Part shown: one piece after another, positions 8,464 through 17,164 of the stretch
Numbering within the stretch: the first letter of the stretch is position 1
Layout: each line of letters begins with the position of its first letter
Source of the DNA: Clostridium sp031626875
Lineage (GTDB): Bacteria > Bacillota > Clostridia > Clostridiales > Clostridiaceae
Direction: 5' to 3'
Length of the DNA stretch: 64,000 bases
Assembly: GCF_031626875.1 (NCBI RefSeq)
Contig: NZ_JANDMF010000014.1
Coordinates: 1-64,000 of the forward strand
Program-made: the position numbers and the translations under genes
Notes under the pieces: model-generated
What the model was told of the DNA's origin: nothing
Database searches by the model: none
What the model saw: only the letters and a program-made list of their open reading frames with translations

Positions 8464-8509
8464 AAAAAAAATAAGAGAACATACTTCTACCCTTAGAAGT
8501 ACATCCTCT
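8464..8509 (-). terminator. leader terminator (attenuator) of the nitrogenase-like operon
   Basis: On the minus strand 8509-8494 pairs with 8489-8474 in a continuous 16-bp stem (a few G-U) closed by AGGG, followed by eight U (8464-8471). It sits about 30 nt before the NifH-like start and well downstream of the promoter, so it must be read through for expression. AAGTA, about 25 nt upstream of the stem, can pair with TACTT in the 5' arm, giving a possible antiterminator. I do not recognise a known riboswitch in the roughly 65 nt before the stem. Confidence 0.75.
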
Positions 8510-8580
8510 AGTTTTCTAGTCAGACTTACTTAACAGCTACACATAACACCCAAATCTTATATGTTTGCTTTGTTTTATAT

Positions 8581-8609
8581 AATATATTCTTTTCTTTTCC
8601 ATTTGTCAA
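8581..8609 (-). promoter_or_regulatory. sigma-A promoter of the nitrogenase-like operon
   Basis: The minus strand carries -35 TTGACA (8604-8609) and -10 TATATT (8581-8586) with the ideal 17-bp spacing. Transcription should start near 8574, leaving a leader of about 138 nt. No sigma-54 element is present here, so the sigma-54 activator at the left edge is not the obvious regulator of this operon. Confidence 0.75.
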
Positions 8610-8691
8610 TAACTTTTATTATTTTTTTCTTAAATATCAATTTTTAACATTATTTTTTAATACATTCTAATAACAAAAAATATTAAGTCAA

Positions 8692-9927
8692 CTATTCATT
8701 TGATTTTACATATTCATCAATAGCCTTAGCTACTTTTTTTGACACTCTAACTGCTTCTACAACAGTCTTAGCCCCTGTTACTACATCTCCTGATGCAAAT
8801 ACTCCAGCCCTTGTAGTTCTTCCATAATCATCAGTTGTTATTAGCCCTGCTTTATTTACCTCTATGTCCATAGCACTAGATATAATATTGGATTTTGGAC
8901 CTTGTCCTATTGCTATAATTACTGAATCACAATTAAATACACCATCTTCATCTGAGGTTAAAAATACATCTCTATCATTTTCATCTTTAATCACTTTAGT
9001 TTTTAAGTATTTAACTCCTTCATCTAATATTTCTATGGGAGACTTAAAGTATTCAAACTTAACACCTTCAAGTTTAGTATATTCCACTTCTATTTTTTCA
9101 GCTTCTATATTTTCTTCTCCACCTCTAAACATTACAGATACATCTCTTACTCCATTTCTAAGCACAGTTCGTGAAACATCCATAGCAACATTTCCAGCTC
9201 CTATTATACATACTTTTTTGCCTAAGTTATAACTATTAGGATTCTTTAAATAATCAATGGCATAATGAACATTTCCAAAAGTTTCCCCTCTTAGTCCTAA
9301 TGATCTCGGTTTCCATACCCCTGTTCCTATAAATACTGCTTTATATCCATCTCTGAAAATATTATCTATCGTTATAGTTTGTCCAATTAATGTATTTGGT
9401 CTTATTTTAATTCCCATGCTAATTAACTTTTCTTTCAGCTTTTCCAAAATAGTTTTAGGTAACCTAAATTCAGGAATACCATATCTTAGTACTCCACCTA
9501 TATTATCATGAACTTCAAAAATAGTTATATCATATCCTTTAGATGCAAGTATTATTGCAATGCTAATACCTGCTGGTCCTGACCCTATTATTGCAATTTT
9601 TTTATTATTCTTTTCTACTACCTTTGTATCTATAAAATTCAAATAATACTCTGAAATATAATTTTCAATAACACTAAATTTTACTGGCTTGCCTTTTCTA
9701 CCTAAAATACAATGTCCTTCACACTGCTTCTCATGAGGACAAACTAAAGAACAGACTACTGATAATGGATTATTTTCAAATAGTTTTTCACCACTTTCTA
9801 TAACTTTTCCATCTAATAACATTTGTATAACTTCATTTATTGGTGTATTTACAGGACACCCTTCCTTACATAATGGTCTCTTACAATTCAAGCACCTTCC
9901 TGCTTCTTCTATAACTAATTTACTCAT
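8692..9927 (-). CDS. GltD/NfnB-like FAD-NAD(P) iron-sulfur oxidoreductase
   Basis: This 411-residue flavoprotein resembles the glutamate synthase small subunit and the NfnB subunit of electron-bifurcating transhydrogenase. The N-terminal two-[4Fe-4S] domain shows CLNCKRPLCKEGCPVNTPI and CSLVCPHEKQCEGHC. An FAD-binding GSGPAGIS and an NAD(P)-binding GAGNVAMD follow. No GltB or NfnA partner lies nearby. It is translationally close (4 bp) to the upstream CdaR-type regulator gene and lies just upstream of the nitrogenase-like operon on the same strand. A role in supplying low-potential electrons to that reductase is possible but inferred. It could also act with a separately encoded partner. Confidence 0.85.
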   Translation of the reverse strand: MSKLVIEEAGRCLNCKRPLCKEGCPVNTPINEVIQMLLDGKVIESGEKLFENNPLSVVCSLVCPHEKQCEGHCILGRKGKPVKFSVIENYISEYYLNFIDTKVVEKNNKKIAIIGSGPAGISIAIILASKGYDITIFEVHDNIGGVLRYGIPEFRLPKTILEKLKEKLISMGIKIRPNTLIGQTITIDNIFRDGYKAVFIGTGVWKPRSLGLRGETFGNVHYAIDYLKNPNSYNLGKKVCIIGAGNVAMDVSRTVLRNGVRDVSVMFRGGEENIEAEKIEVEYTKLEGVKFEYFKSPIEILDEGVKYLKTKVIKDENDRDVFLTSDEDGVFNCDSVIIAIGQGPKSNIISSAMDIEVNKAGLITTDDYGRTTRAGVFASGDVVTGAKTVVEAVRVSKKVAKAIDEYVKSNE

Positions 9928-9931
9928 ATTT

Positions 9932-10963
9932 TTACCTCCAAATTAATCCACATAATAACTCAAATAAATCCAATAAAACTTTCGGATTTTTTCCAGTTAG
10001 TTGCTTTATCCTTTCTAATCTGTAATTTAAAGTATTTCTATGTATATTTAACTTATTAGAAACAAGGCTAATATCCCCATTTTCCTCTATATATGTTTGC
10101 ATAGTTTGAATAAGTTCTAATCTATTTCCTGCCTTATCAAGATTTGAAATTAAAGAAATTACATAAGATTTATCTTTACATGATAAATTTATAAATGATT
10201 TTAATTCACCATATGAATAGATACTCTTTGATGGCTTTATTTTCATTCCAACATTCATTGCCATCTCTGCATTTTCTAAAGAAATAGCTGCAATATTATT
10301 TTCTCCTCCAAGGCTTATCTTATTTATGTCTTCACTTTTTTCAATTGTTTTTAATAAATCACTATTACTAATACTATTTGTAGTAAAAAATACTGCTTTA
10401 CTATTATCAAACTCACAATAATGAGAATACTTATTAAATAATTTTTTGAAACTTTCTGAATTTATATTTCCCTTTATAAGAACTGCTTGAATTTTTTTAG
10501 TAAGATTCATTCCATAACTTTTTGCTCTCTGATAAAACTCATCATCATACTCTATTTTTCTATGTGCTAATTCATGGTAAAATTTTTGTCTATTTAATCT
10601 TAAACTTTGAGTTTCTTCATTAATTTTTGCCTGTTCAATTAATAGAACTGCAGTTACACGAACTAACTTACTAAACCTCCTTACATCTCTTGGATGGCCT
10701 GTAATCCCTATTACTCCTATTATTTCCCCATTTATAATTATTGGCTCATTCACTCCAAGCTTCATTCTTCCTTCTTCTTCATATACTTCATTTATAGCCT
10801 GATTACCTATTGCTTTTATTGCTCCTTCATGAATATTTCCTACCCTGTTTCTATCTCCGCTACCTATAATCACTCCATTTTCATCCATAACATTTATATT
10901 ATAAGGAATTACATCCATCATTTCAGAAACAATTTTTTGAGCTATAGCTCTAGATAATTTCAT
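9932..10963 (-). CDS. CdaR/sugar-diacid-type transcriptional regulator
   Basis: This 343-residue regulator has an N-terminal sugar-diacid recognition domain (LSRAIAQKIVSEMMDVIPYNINVMDENGVIIGSGD; given here only as the region 1-40) and a C-terminal PucR/CdaR helix-turn-helix (LNIHRNTLNYRLERIKQL). CdaR proteins usually sense hydroxy- or dicarboxylic acids such as glycerate or glucarate and activate uptake or catabolic genes. Here the only gene in its operon is the GltD/NfnB-like flavoprotein. I start at ATG 10963 with AAAGGTG upstream; an upstream GTG at 10972 lacks a ribosome site. A 13-bp direct repeat upstream (11102-11166) may be its operator. Confidence 0.85.
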   Translation of the reverse strand: MKLSRAIAQKIVSEMMDVIPYNINVMDENGVIIGSGDRNRVGNIHEGAIKAIGNQAINEVYEEEGRMKLGVNEPIIINGEIIGVIGITGHPRDVRRFSKLVRVTAVLLIEQAKINEETQSLRLNRQKFYHELAHRKIEYDDEFYQRAKSYGMNLTKKIQAVLIKGNINSESFKKLFNKYSHYCEFDNSKAVFFTTNSISNSDLLKTIEKSEDINKISLGGENNIAAISLENAEMAMNVGMKIKPSKSIYSYGELKSFINLSCKDKSYVISLISNLDKAGNRLELIQTMQTYIEENGDISLVSNKLNIHRNTLNYRLERIKQLTGKNPKVLLDLFELLCGLIWR

Positions 10964-11101
10964 ATAATTCACACCTTTCTAATATTGTAAAATTTATTTA
11001 TAGATATTTAGAATTTTATAGGATTCAATTTAATTCTTTAATAATCAACTCATAAGTCTTTTTAATTTTCTTATTCTGTTAATAACAATTTTAGAGTTAA
11101 C

Positions 11102-11166
11102 GTTTACTTAACTTATACAATAATAATAATTTATTTCTCTCTTTCTTAATATTGTTTACTTAACTT
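11102..11166. repeat. 13-bp direct repeat upstream of the CdaR operon
   Basis: GTTTACTTAACTT occurs exactly at 11102-11114 and again at 11154-11166, 52 bp apart (about five helical turns, so on the same DNA face). The surrounding 318-bp gap (10964-11281) is otherwise AT-rich and gene-free apart from a terminator. It may be a regulator-binding pair for the CdaR gene. Confidence 0.4.
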
Positions 11167-11227
11167 TTTTTTTTGTACATTTGCACAATTAATATCTAAT
11201 TATTATTAAATCATATTTGTATAAACC

Positions 11228-11269
11228 ATAAAAAATAGAGAATTATTTTGTTTTATAAAATAGTTCTCT
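11228..11269 (-). terminator. intrinsic terminator after the 11282-12037 gene
   Basis: AGAGAATTATTTT (11237-11249) pairs with AAAATAGTTCTCT (11257-11269) with one wobble, and a U run follows on the minus strand. Confidence 0.75.
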
Positions 11270-11281
11270 GCATTAATCAAA

Positions 11282-12037
11282 TTATTTATTTTTTTGCAAG
11301 TTAGATATATATGATTTTAATTTTTTATATTCTTCTAAAGTATCCTTTTCACTACTTGTATTATATATTATATTTGTATCATTTAAATTTATAAAGATAT
11401 ATTTGTTTGTATCTTTATAAATATATACTTGCGACTTACCATATTTATAAATATTAAATTTTCCTCTAGCATACTTTGCTGTTTCAGTTCCATACACTTT
11501 ATTTAATATAGATATATCATCTATAAGTTCTATACTTCTAACATCTGACCCATTAAAATCATAACTATAATCCAAATCACTAATTTTAATATTATCAACA
11601 CTAATCTTAATAGTAGGATTATAAAAATCAGATATTACAAAAAACGCCATAAGCACTAAAATAATTGTTAAAACACTTCCTACAAATATTTTTCCTCTAA
11701 TAGTTTTAAAATTAATTCTATATCCAATCCAGTTTTTATTTTTTATTAATATTTTTTCATCTTCTATATTCCCTTCTTTATGGGACGGAAATAATTTTTC
11801 TGATGCCATAACTACATATGTTAACCATATAGTAAAATAAACAAAATTCAATGATGGATAACCCCTAAAAATAAAGCTAATTAGTATTTCAGGTAAAAAT
11901 AATATAATACAACCAATCCTATATATTCTTATCTGTGTCCTATTTTTCCCATTACTTACCATTGATGATTTCTTAGACAATACCATTACAATTATAAAAC
12001 TAACTATTGTGAATATAGCTAAACTAATATTATTCAT
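11282..12037 (-). CDS. membrane protein of unknown function, PH-domain-like C-terminus
   Basis: I do not recognise this 251-residue protein with certainty. Three or four hydrophobic segments occupy the N-terminal half (about 5-25, 38-60, 66-85 and 120-142). The extracytoplasmic or cytoplasmic C-terminal part (about 145-251) is a beta-rich stretch of the kind seen in bacterial PH-like domains of small Clostridium membrane proteins. I start at ATG 12037, preceded by GGGGGGATGGT; an upstream ATG at 12064 lacks a ribosome site. It is monocistronic with its own terminator. No transport or enzyme motif is visible. Confidence 0.65.
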   Translation of the reverse strand: MNNISLAIFTIVSFIIVMVLSKKSSMVSNGKNRTQIRIYRIGCIILFLPEILISFIFRGYPSLNFVYFTIWLTYVVMASEKLFPSHKEGNIEDEKILIKNKNWIGYRINFKTIRGKIFVGSVLTIILVLMAFFVISDFYNPTIKISVDNIKISDLDYSYDFNGSDVRSIELIDDISILNKVYGTETAKYARGKFNIYKYGKSQVYIYKDTNKYIFINLNDTNIIYNTSSEKDTLEEYKKLKSYISNLQKNK

Positions 12038-12092
12038 ACCATCCCCCCTTTTAGATAAATACAAAACAGCCTTTTTACTATTTATACCATAT

Positions 12093-12133
12093 AATAAAAA
12101 ATAAAGAAACCCATAACTGAGTTTCTTTATTTT
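12093..12133 (-). terminator. intrinsic terminator after the flavodoxin-family gene
   Basis: A 13-bp stem (12098-12110 with 12121-12133) is followed by a U run on the minus strand. Confidence 0.75.
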
Positions 12134-12142
12134 TATGTAGAA

Positions 12143-13096
12143 TTATTTTTTAATTTCTATTGTTGGAAATGCTAACTCTTTATATTTAACAAATTTTTCT
12201 TTGACTATAGCTAAATTTTCTTCTGTATAGAATCCACCTTGTGTATGCATAATTTCTTTTAAATGGTGCTCTCTTCCTTCAACAGATGTACGATCACGGC
12301 ATAATCCATCTTCTTGAATAACAAACTTCCACTTACCTTCTTCTGTCTTTTCTAAGTTTCCACCTGCACCACATACTTGACATTCAACTGGAAAATGTAT
12401 TCCATCCCATTGTGATTCTCCAAGTATTAATGCATTAGAATGACAATGTGGGCACCATCCCATATCTTCATCTCCAAGCCATTCTCTCTTCTCAACTGGA
12501 GTTTTTAATGATTTGACTATATTTTCACCCATTTTATGAGCTCTCTCAATCATATCATCATGTAATAAACACTGTTTAGGAGCTGGTACTCTTTCAGCTA
12601 AGTACATATCAACTACTTTAAAATCGTTTGTAAAACATGTTGCTTGCATACTTTCTAAAGCCATTGACTGCCATGAACGTGTAGAACCACCAACTGCAAT
12701 CAATCCAGCTACTCTATCCTTATGCTCTATTGCTCCAATAGACTCTAAAAATGCTGATTCATAAGCAAGATTTCTATGCATGAATTTTGAAAATGTTGCT
12801 GTTGGCATTAAATCATATGTTGGTGCTGATACAATTATAGCATCTACATTTAACATAACATCCATAATTGCTTGCTTATCATCCTTTTTACTTAATGTAC
12901 ATCCAACATTCTTTCCACTACTCATTCCATGTGTGCAAGCTGTACATCCTGTACATTCTTCAATATTATAATCTCTTAAATTAATCATTTTAACATCAGC
13001 GCCTTGCTCTTGACATGCAAGTAATGCTTCTTTTAATAAAATTTCTGAATTTGAATTCTTTCTTCCTGCTGTAACACCTAATACTGTAAATGACAT
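12143..13096 (-). CDS. NADPH-dependent FMN reductase / iron-sulfur flavoprotein family, with zinc-ribbon tail
   Basis: This 317-residue protein has an N-terminal flavodoxin-like fold (GVTAGRKNSNSEILLKEAL, the FMN phosphate loop) followed by CTGCTACTHG, the cysteine motif of iron-sulfur flavoproteins. The C-terminal third adds two CxxC pairs (CPHC and CQVC) that form a probable zinc ribbon. Relatives reduce small electron acceptors with electrons from ferredoxin or NAD(P)H. The gene is divergent from the PucR-type regulator at 13263, which is therefore its likely regulator. Its substrate is unknown; the nearby purine permease hints at nucleobase metabolism. Confidence 0.8.
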   Translation of the reverse strand: MSFTVLGVTAGRKNSNSEILLKEALLACQEQGADVKMINLRDYNIEECTGCTACTHGMSSGKNVGCTLSKKDDKQAIMDVMLNVDAIIVSAPTYDLMPTATFSKFMHRNLAYESAFLESIGAIEHKDRVAGLIAVGGSTRSWQSMALESMQATCFTNDFKVVDMYLAERVPAPKQCLLHDDMIERAHKMGENIVKSLKTPVEKREWLGDEDMGWCPHCHSNALILGESQWDGIHFPVECQVCGAGGNLEKTEEGKWKFVIQEDGLCRDRTSVEGREHHLKEIMHTQGGFYTEENLAIVKEKFVKYKELAFPTIEIKK

Positions 13097-13262
13097 AATA
13101 TAATATCTCCCTTTTAAATAATTATTTTTACTTACATAATTAAACGAACTGTTATAATATTAACATGTATAAAATTTTTCCTCATCAAAAAGAAGTCCTA
13201 AATAATATACTTAATTCTCTATCTATTTAGACTTTTTTTGAATTAAACTTTAGGAGTATATT

Positions 13263-14513
13263 ATGAAAAAAGAACATAATTTATATAAAATAAAATATGA
13301 AATATATGATAGTTTATTTTCTGAAAATAGTATAGACGGAATCTTAAGTAAGGCTGAAACTTCATTAAATAATCCAATTTTTATTTTAGATACCAGTTAT
13401 CGAATTATTACTCGTTCCTCCCTTGCAAAATTGGAAAATTCAAGTATAGAAACTCATAATGGAGAAGATTATCTTCTTTTAGATACTGTTAGTCTAATGA
13501 AGAAAAATAAATGTATAGATATAATTCATAATACAAATAATTCTTTTTTTCATGAAGATGATGAAAATTTAATATTTTGCTCTATTAGGGTTAATAATAT
13601 AGCCATTGCCTACATTTCTATTCTACAAAGTAAAAAAAAGTTTGTAGATGATGATTTAGAAATAACAAATGTATTATCTAAAGTACTATCTATGCAAATA
13701 CAAAAAGAAAATCTATTTATAAGTAATTCTGGATTAGATGAGGAATACTATCTAATGGATTTATTAATGAATAAGATAGATGATATAAATTACACAAAAG
13801 AAAGATTGCAATGCATAAACTTTCAATTAAATAGATATTTGCTTATACTCTCTGTACCATTTAAACAAAATTACAAAGATTATAGAGATAACTTTGGATT
13901 AAAAGATCTAATTAAAAGATTTAAAAATATCTTAGGAAACTGTATTTCAACATATTATAAAGATATGATTGTATTTCTTATAAGCAATGATACTGAAGAA
14001 GTTGTTACTGATTATATGAAAGACAAGCTTTTTGATATATTAGAACTTAATAATTTAAATTGTGGTGCAAGTTTAGTTTTTGAAAACCTCAATAATCTAC
14101 AAGATTATTTTTATCAATCTACTTATATTTTAAAGTTACCAACTAAATCTATCCTTCAAAATAAAATATTTTATTTTGAAGATTATATTGACCATTATTT
14201 ATTTCAGTCATATAAAAATAATAATAGTTATTCTTACAAAATAGATTTATCAACATTAATTCATCCATCTATTAATAAATTAAGTATATACGATAAAGAA
14301 AATAATACAGAATTACTAAAAACACTACGAATTTATTTTAAGTGCAACAGAAATGCTAATGAAACTTCAAGAAAATTAAATATTCATAGAAGCACTTTCT
14401 TCTATCGCTTTAATAAAATTCAAAGTTTACTACTGCTATCACTTGATGATAATAATAACTTATTTAAACTAGAGTTATCTTTAAGAATTCAAAATTATTT
14501 AGAATTGCCATAA
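13263..14513 (+). CDS. PucR-type transcriptional regulator
   Basis: This 416-residue regulator ends in the PucR/CdaR helix-turn-helix (CNRNANETSRKLNIHRSTFF, then YRFNKIQSLL). The N-terminal 150 residues look like a sensory GAF-like region (FILDTSYRIITRSSLA), and the middle (about 180-330) resembles the GGDEF-like linker domain of this family. PucR proteins regulate purine catabolism and related amino-acid or nucleobase pathways. The neighbours fit: a divergent flavodoxin-family reductase and, convergently, an AzgA-like purine permease. The start ATG has TAGGAG upstream. The effector is not known. Confidence 0.8.
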   Translation: MKKEHNLYKIKYEIYDSLFSENSIDGILSKAETSLNNPIFILDTSYRIITRSSLAKLENSSIETHNGEDYLLLDTVSLMKKNKCIDIIHNTNNSFFHEDDENLIFCSIRVNNIAIAYISILQSKKKFVDDDLEITNVLSKVLSMQIQKENLFISNSGLDEEYYLMDLLMNKIDDINYTKERLQCINFQLNRYLLILSVPFKQNYKDYRDNFGLKDLIKRFKNILGNCISTYYKDMIVFLISNDTEEVVTDYMKDKLFDILELNNLNCGASLVFENLNNLQDYFYQSTYILKLPTKSILQNKIFYFEDYIDHYLFQSYKNNNSYSYKIDLSTLIHPSINKLSIYDKENNTELLKTLRIYFKCNRNANETSRKLNIHRSTFFYRFNKIQSLLLLSLDDNNNLFKLELSLRIQNYLELP

Positions 14514-14519
14514 TATAAA

Positions 14520-14564
14520 AAATCAACAGATAATTTTACATTTTTTAAAATCATCTGTTGATTT
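14520..14564. terminator. bidirectional terminator between convergent genes
   Basis: AAATCAACAGAT (14520-14531) pairs with ATCTGTTGATTT (14553-14564), with inner pairing of ATTTTA to TAAAAT and U-rich flanks. It separates the convergent regulator and permease genes. Confidence 0.75.
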
Positions 14565-14568
14565 ATTT

Positions 14569-15852
14569 TTAATGCATTACAAATTGAAGCAAAAATAAAG
14601 CTGCAATTGCATACATAGAAAAAGATAATTGTTTTTTCTTCTTTGAGAAAAGGTTAAACACAGGATAAGTAATAAATCCTACTGCTATTCCATCAGCTAT
14701 ACTATATGTAAATGGAATAAGTACAACTATCAGAAGTGCCGAAAACGCTTCTGATGGATTCTCTAAATTCATGTGTTTAAATTCTTGAAGCATTGATATT
14801 CCAATCACTATTAAAATCGGTGCAATTGCACTACTTGGAATAAATCCTATAAAAGGCAACAAAAAGAATGATGCTGCAAATAACATTGCAGTAGTTACTG
14901 TAGAAAGCCCTGTTTTTGCACCACTTGCAAACATTGATCCACTTTCTAAAGCTGACACTGTTGGACTAGTTCCAAAAATACCAGATATAAAAGTGGTAAT
15001 GGAACTTGCCTTTAATATACGACCCCATTTTTCTTCTTGTTTTAGTACACTTACTTGTCCATTGGTTAAGCCAACTGTTTCAAATACAAGAACCATTGTC
15101 ATTGTAAAAACAGCATTCCAAAATACCAAATCAGTAACTCCTGTAAAATCAGCCTTTAAAAACACATCTTGAAATGGTAAAATGCTTAAATTACTAGTTT
15201 CAACTTTTCCTGTAACACCAAGTAAAAAACTAATTCCTGTACCAAATAAAATACCAAACAAGTATGCTCCAGTAACTTTTCTAATTTCTAAAATAATTGT
15301 AACAATAGTTGTTATTAATGTTGCAAGAACAAATGGATCAGAAAATTTACCTACACTAATTATTGAATGAGCACCTTTTACAACAATACCACCTTTTTCT
15401 AATCCTATTAAAATTAAGAATAGACCAAGACCTACTGTAGTTGCTTGTTTTAAAACAAGTGGTATTGACTCATTTAATTTACGAGCAAGTGGTGTAAATG
15501 CAAGAATCATAAATAATAATCCACTAATTATCACAGCAGCAAATGCCTTTTCATATGATAATCCCATGCTGATTACTATAGTATAAGAGAATAATGCATT
15601 AACTCCCATTCCAGGTATCAATATAAGTGGTGCATTTGCATAAAATCCCATTATTAAACAACCTATAACAGATATTAATATAGTTGCAATTGCAACACCT
15701 TGGTAAGGAATAGATGCTTCAGCTAAAGTAGATGCATTTACCACTATGATATAGGAGACAGTAAAAAATCCAACTATACCTGCCAATATTTCAGTAGTAA
15801 TTGATGTACCATGCTTTTCTAACTTAAAGATTTTTTCTAAAAGTTTTTTCAT
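14569..15852 (-). CDS. NCS2/AzgA-like purine (adenine/guanine/hypoxanthine) permease
   Basis: This 427-residue polytopic membrane protein has 12-14 hydrophobic segments and the AzgA-type start KLEKHGTSITTEILAGIVGF. The conserved NAPLILIPGMGVNALFSYT segment of the substrate site and the late motif GTSPTVSALESGS are present. It should import purine bases with protons. It converges on the PucR-type regulator gene. Its leader contains a small hairpin (15890-15905) and a G-rich stretch before the ribosome site, but I see no purine-riboswitch core. The exact base transported is not readable. Confidence 0.88.
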   Translation of the reverse strand: MKKLLEKIFKLEKHGTSITTEILAGIVGFFTVSYIIVVNASTLAEASIPYQGVAIATILISVIGCLIMGFYANAPLILIPGMGVNALFSYTIVISMGLSYEKAFAAVIISGLLFMILAFTPLARKLNESIPLVLKQATTVGLGLFLILIGLEKGGIVVKGAHSIISVGKFSDPFVLATLITTIVTIILEIRKVTGAYLFGILFGTGISFLLGVTGKVETSNLSILPFQDVFLKADFTGVTDLVFWNAVFTMTMVLVFETVGLTNGQVSVLKQEEKWGRILKASSITTFISGIFGTSPTVSALESGSMFASGAKTGLSTVTTAMLFAASFFLLPFIGFIPSSAIAPILIVIGISMLQEFKHMNLENPSEAFSALLIVVLIPFTYSIADGIAVGFITYPVFNLFSKKKKQLSFSMYAIAALFLLQFVMH

Positions 15853-15999
15853 TTTTTCCTCTTTTATTAAATTAACCCTCTCCCGCCCTCAGAGTTATTT
15901 CTCTGCAATATTTAATATATTATCAAAAAACAAATTTATAATCAAGATGATACTTTCAAGTAATAAAAAATATAACTAATTTCACTTTTTACATGACTT

Positions 16000-16554
16000 T
16001 TATTTATTTACTCTTTTAAATACAACTATAATAAATATTAATGAAATAAGTGTTATAGATAGTCGTATCCAATTTTCATAGATATTAATTATATCATAAC
16101 TAACAAGTGCTTCTAATGCTATTGATGGTGCCTTCCCAATGAATGTTGCAATAGTAAATATAAAACTATTTACATTGCTTATTGAAGCTGCTAATGTTAT
16201 AACCCCTGATGGCAGAAATGGAATTATTCTTCCTTCAAATATTAATATTCCTGCTGTTTTCCCTTTACTAGAAATTATTTTAGAAAGCAATTTATTTTTT
16301 TCTGTGAATTTCTCTAACCTCTTCTTAAATCCTAATCTATAAACTTTAAAAGTAATATATGCTCCTATTGTTTCTCCTAACAATGATATAAAAAATCCAT
16401 TAATAGGTCCAAAAAAAATTATGTTAGCCCCTGTTATAAACATTGATGGCAATACTCCAACCAAAGAAATTACTATGCTTAAAAAAATGCTTATAGGAAT
16501 TGCTATGGAACTATTATTTCTCAAAACATTCAATAAATTATCTACATCAAGCAT
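16000..16554 (-). CDS. TVP38/TMEM64 (VTT-domain) family membrane protein
   Basis: This 184-residue protein has about five transmembrane helices and the VTT/SNARE-associated domain shared with DedA. The conserved loop EGRIIPFLPSGVITLAAS and the preceding GETIGAYITFKVYRLGF are the family signatures. Members are implicated in lipid (undecaprenyl-phosphate or phospholipid) translocation. The start ATG has AAGGAGTGAGTC upstream. It is transcribed alone; the neighbours give no functional hint. Confidence 0.8.
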   Translation of the reverse strand: MLDVDNLLNVLRNNSSIAIPISIFLSIVISLVGVLPSMFITGANIIFFGPINGFFISLLGETIGAYITFKVYRLGFKKRLEKFTEKNKLLSKIISSKGKTAGILIFEGRIIPFLPSGVITLAASISNVNSFIFTIATFIGKAPSIALEALVSYDIINIYENWIRLSITLISLIFIIVVFKRVNK

Positions 16555-16634
16555 GACTCACTCCTTTATGATTTGTATTTTACTATAATGTACAATTATA
16601 AATTACAACCATTTCTACATCAATGCCTATATTC

Positions 16635-16671
16635 AAAAAAAGCTACTGGTAACATAAGTTATCCAACAGCT
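16635..16671 (-). terminator. intrinsic terminator after the 16691-16969 gene
   Basis: A stem-loop with outer AGCT/AGCT pairing (16641-16644 with 16668-16671) and inner TTGG/CCAG and TAAC/GTTA pairing is followed by seven U on the minus strand. Confidence 0.65.
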
Positions 16672-16690
16672 CTAATATCGTTCACTTTAA

Positions 16691-16969
16691 TTATTCTATC
16701 ATTGTTTGCTCATTATCTTTTTCTTTAGAATCTTTTTCTTCACGTTTCATATCCTTAATGATCATAGGAATCATAATTATCACCATAACAGGAAATATAA
16801 ATGGTACCATTCCTATAATGGAAAACCTTACTGTTCCACTAAAATTTGCTAAAGAAAGGGCTACTGCAATTATAGCAGGTATTCCTAAAAATATTATTAT
16901 AGCTAACATTCGCCTTTTTGCTTTGTATTTTTTAATTTCTTTATCTTTGTTATCTTCTTGATAATTCAT
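16691..16969 (-). CDS. small two-TM membrane protein, unknown function
   Basis: This 92-residue protein has a charged, lysine-rich N-terminus, two hydrophobic helices (about 20-42 and 50-70, with IPMIIKDMKREE after the second) and a highly charged acidic C-terminal tail. I recognise no family. A clear ribosome site (AGGGG) and a downstream terminator support expression as a single gene. Confidence 0.65.
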   Translation of the reverse strand: MNYQEDNKDKEIKKYKAKRRMLAIIIFLGIPAIIAVALSLANFSGTVRFSIIGMVPFIFPVMVIIMIPMIIKDMKREEKDSKEKDNEQTMIE

Positions 16970-17046
16970 AAAAATGTTCCCCTAACTTTAATAAATTAAT
17001 ATCTACTCTATCTATTACTTTTTACAAATGCATTTTAATTTAACTT

Positions 17047-17089
17047 TTTAAGAGTTATAATCTTTAATTTCAATTATAACTCTTAAACT
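17047..17089 (-). terminator. probable terminator after the metal-protein gene
   Basis: A 14-bp inverted repeat around AAGAGTTATAA (17047-17060 with 17076-17089) lies downstream of the gene at 17165. The U tract is weak, so this is a tentative terminator. Confidence 0.45.
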
Positions 17090-17164
17090 TCCTATCTATC
17101 AACATTAATTTAATTATGTTTTCATTTTTATGACAATTCATATTTTTATAATCTCAGCTTATTT

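Noticed and set aside
8436..8691. A sigma-54 promoter for the nitrogenase-like operon.
   Set aside because: No TGGC-N8-TTGC pattern is present. The promoter here is a clear sigma-A type with 17-bp spacing.
15853..15999. A purine riboswitch before the AzgA-like permease gene.
   Set aside because: The conserved purine-aptamer core is missing. There is only a small CAGAG/CTCTG hairpin and a G-rich stretch.
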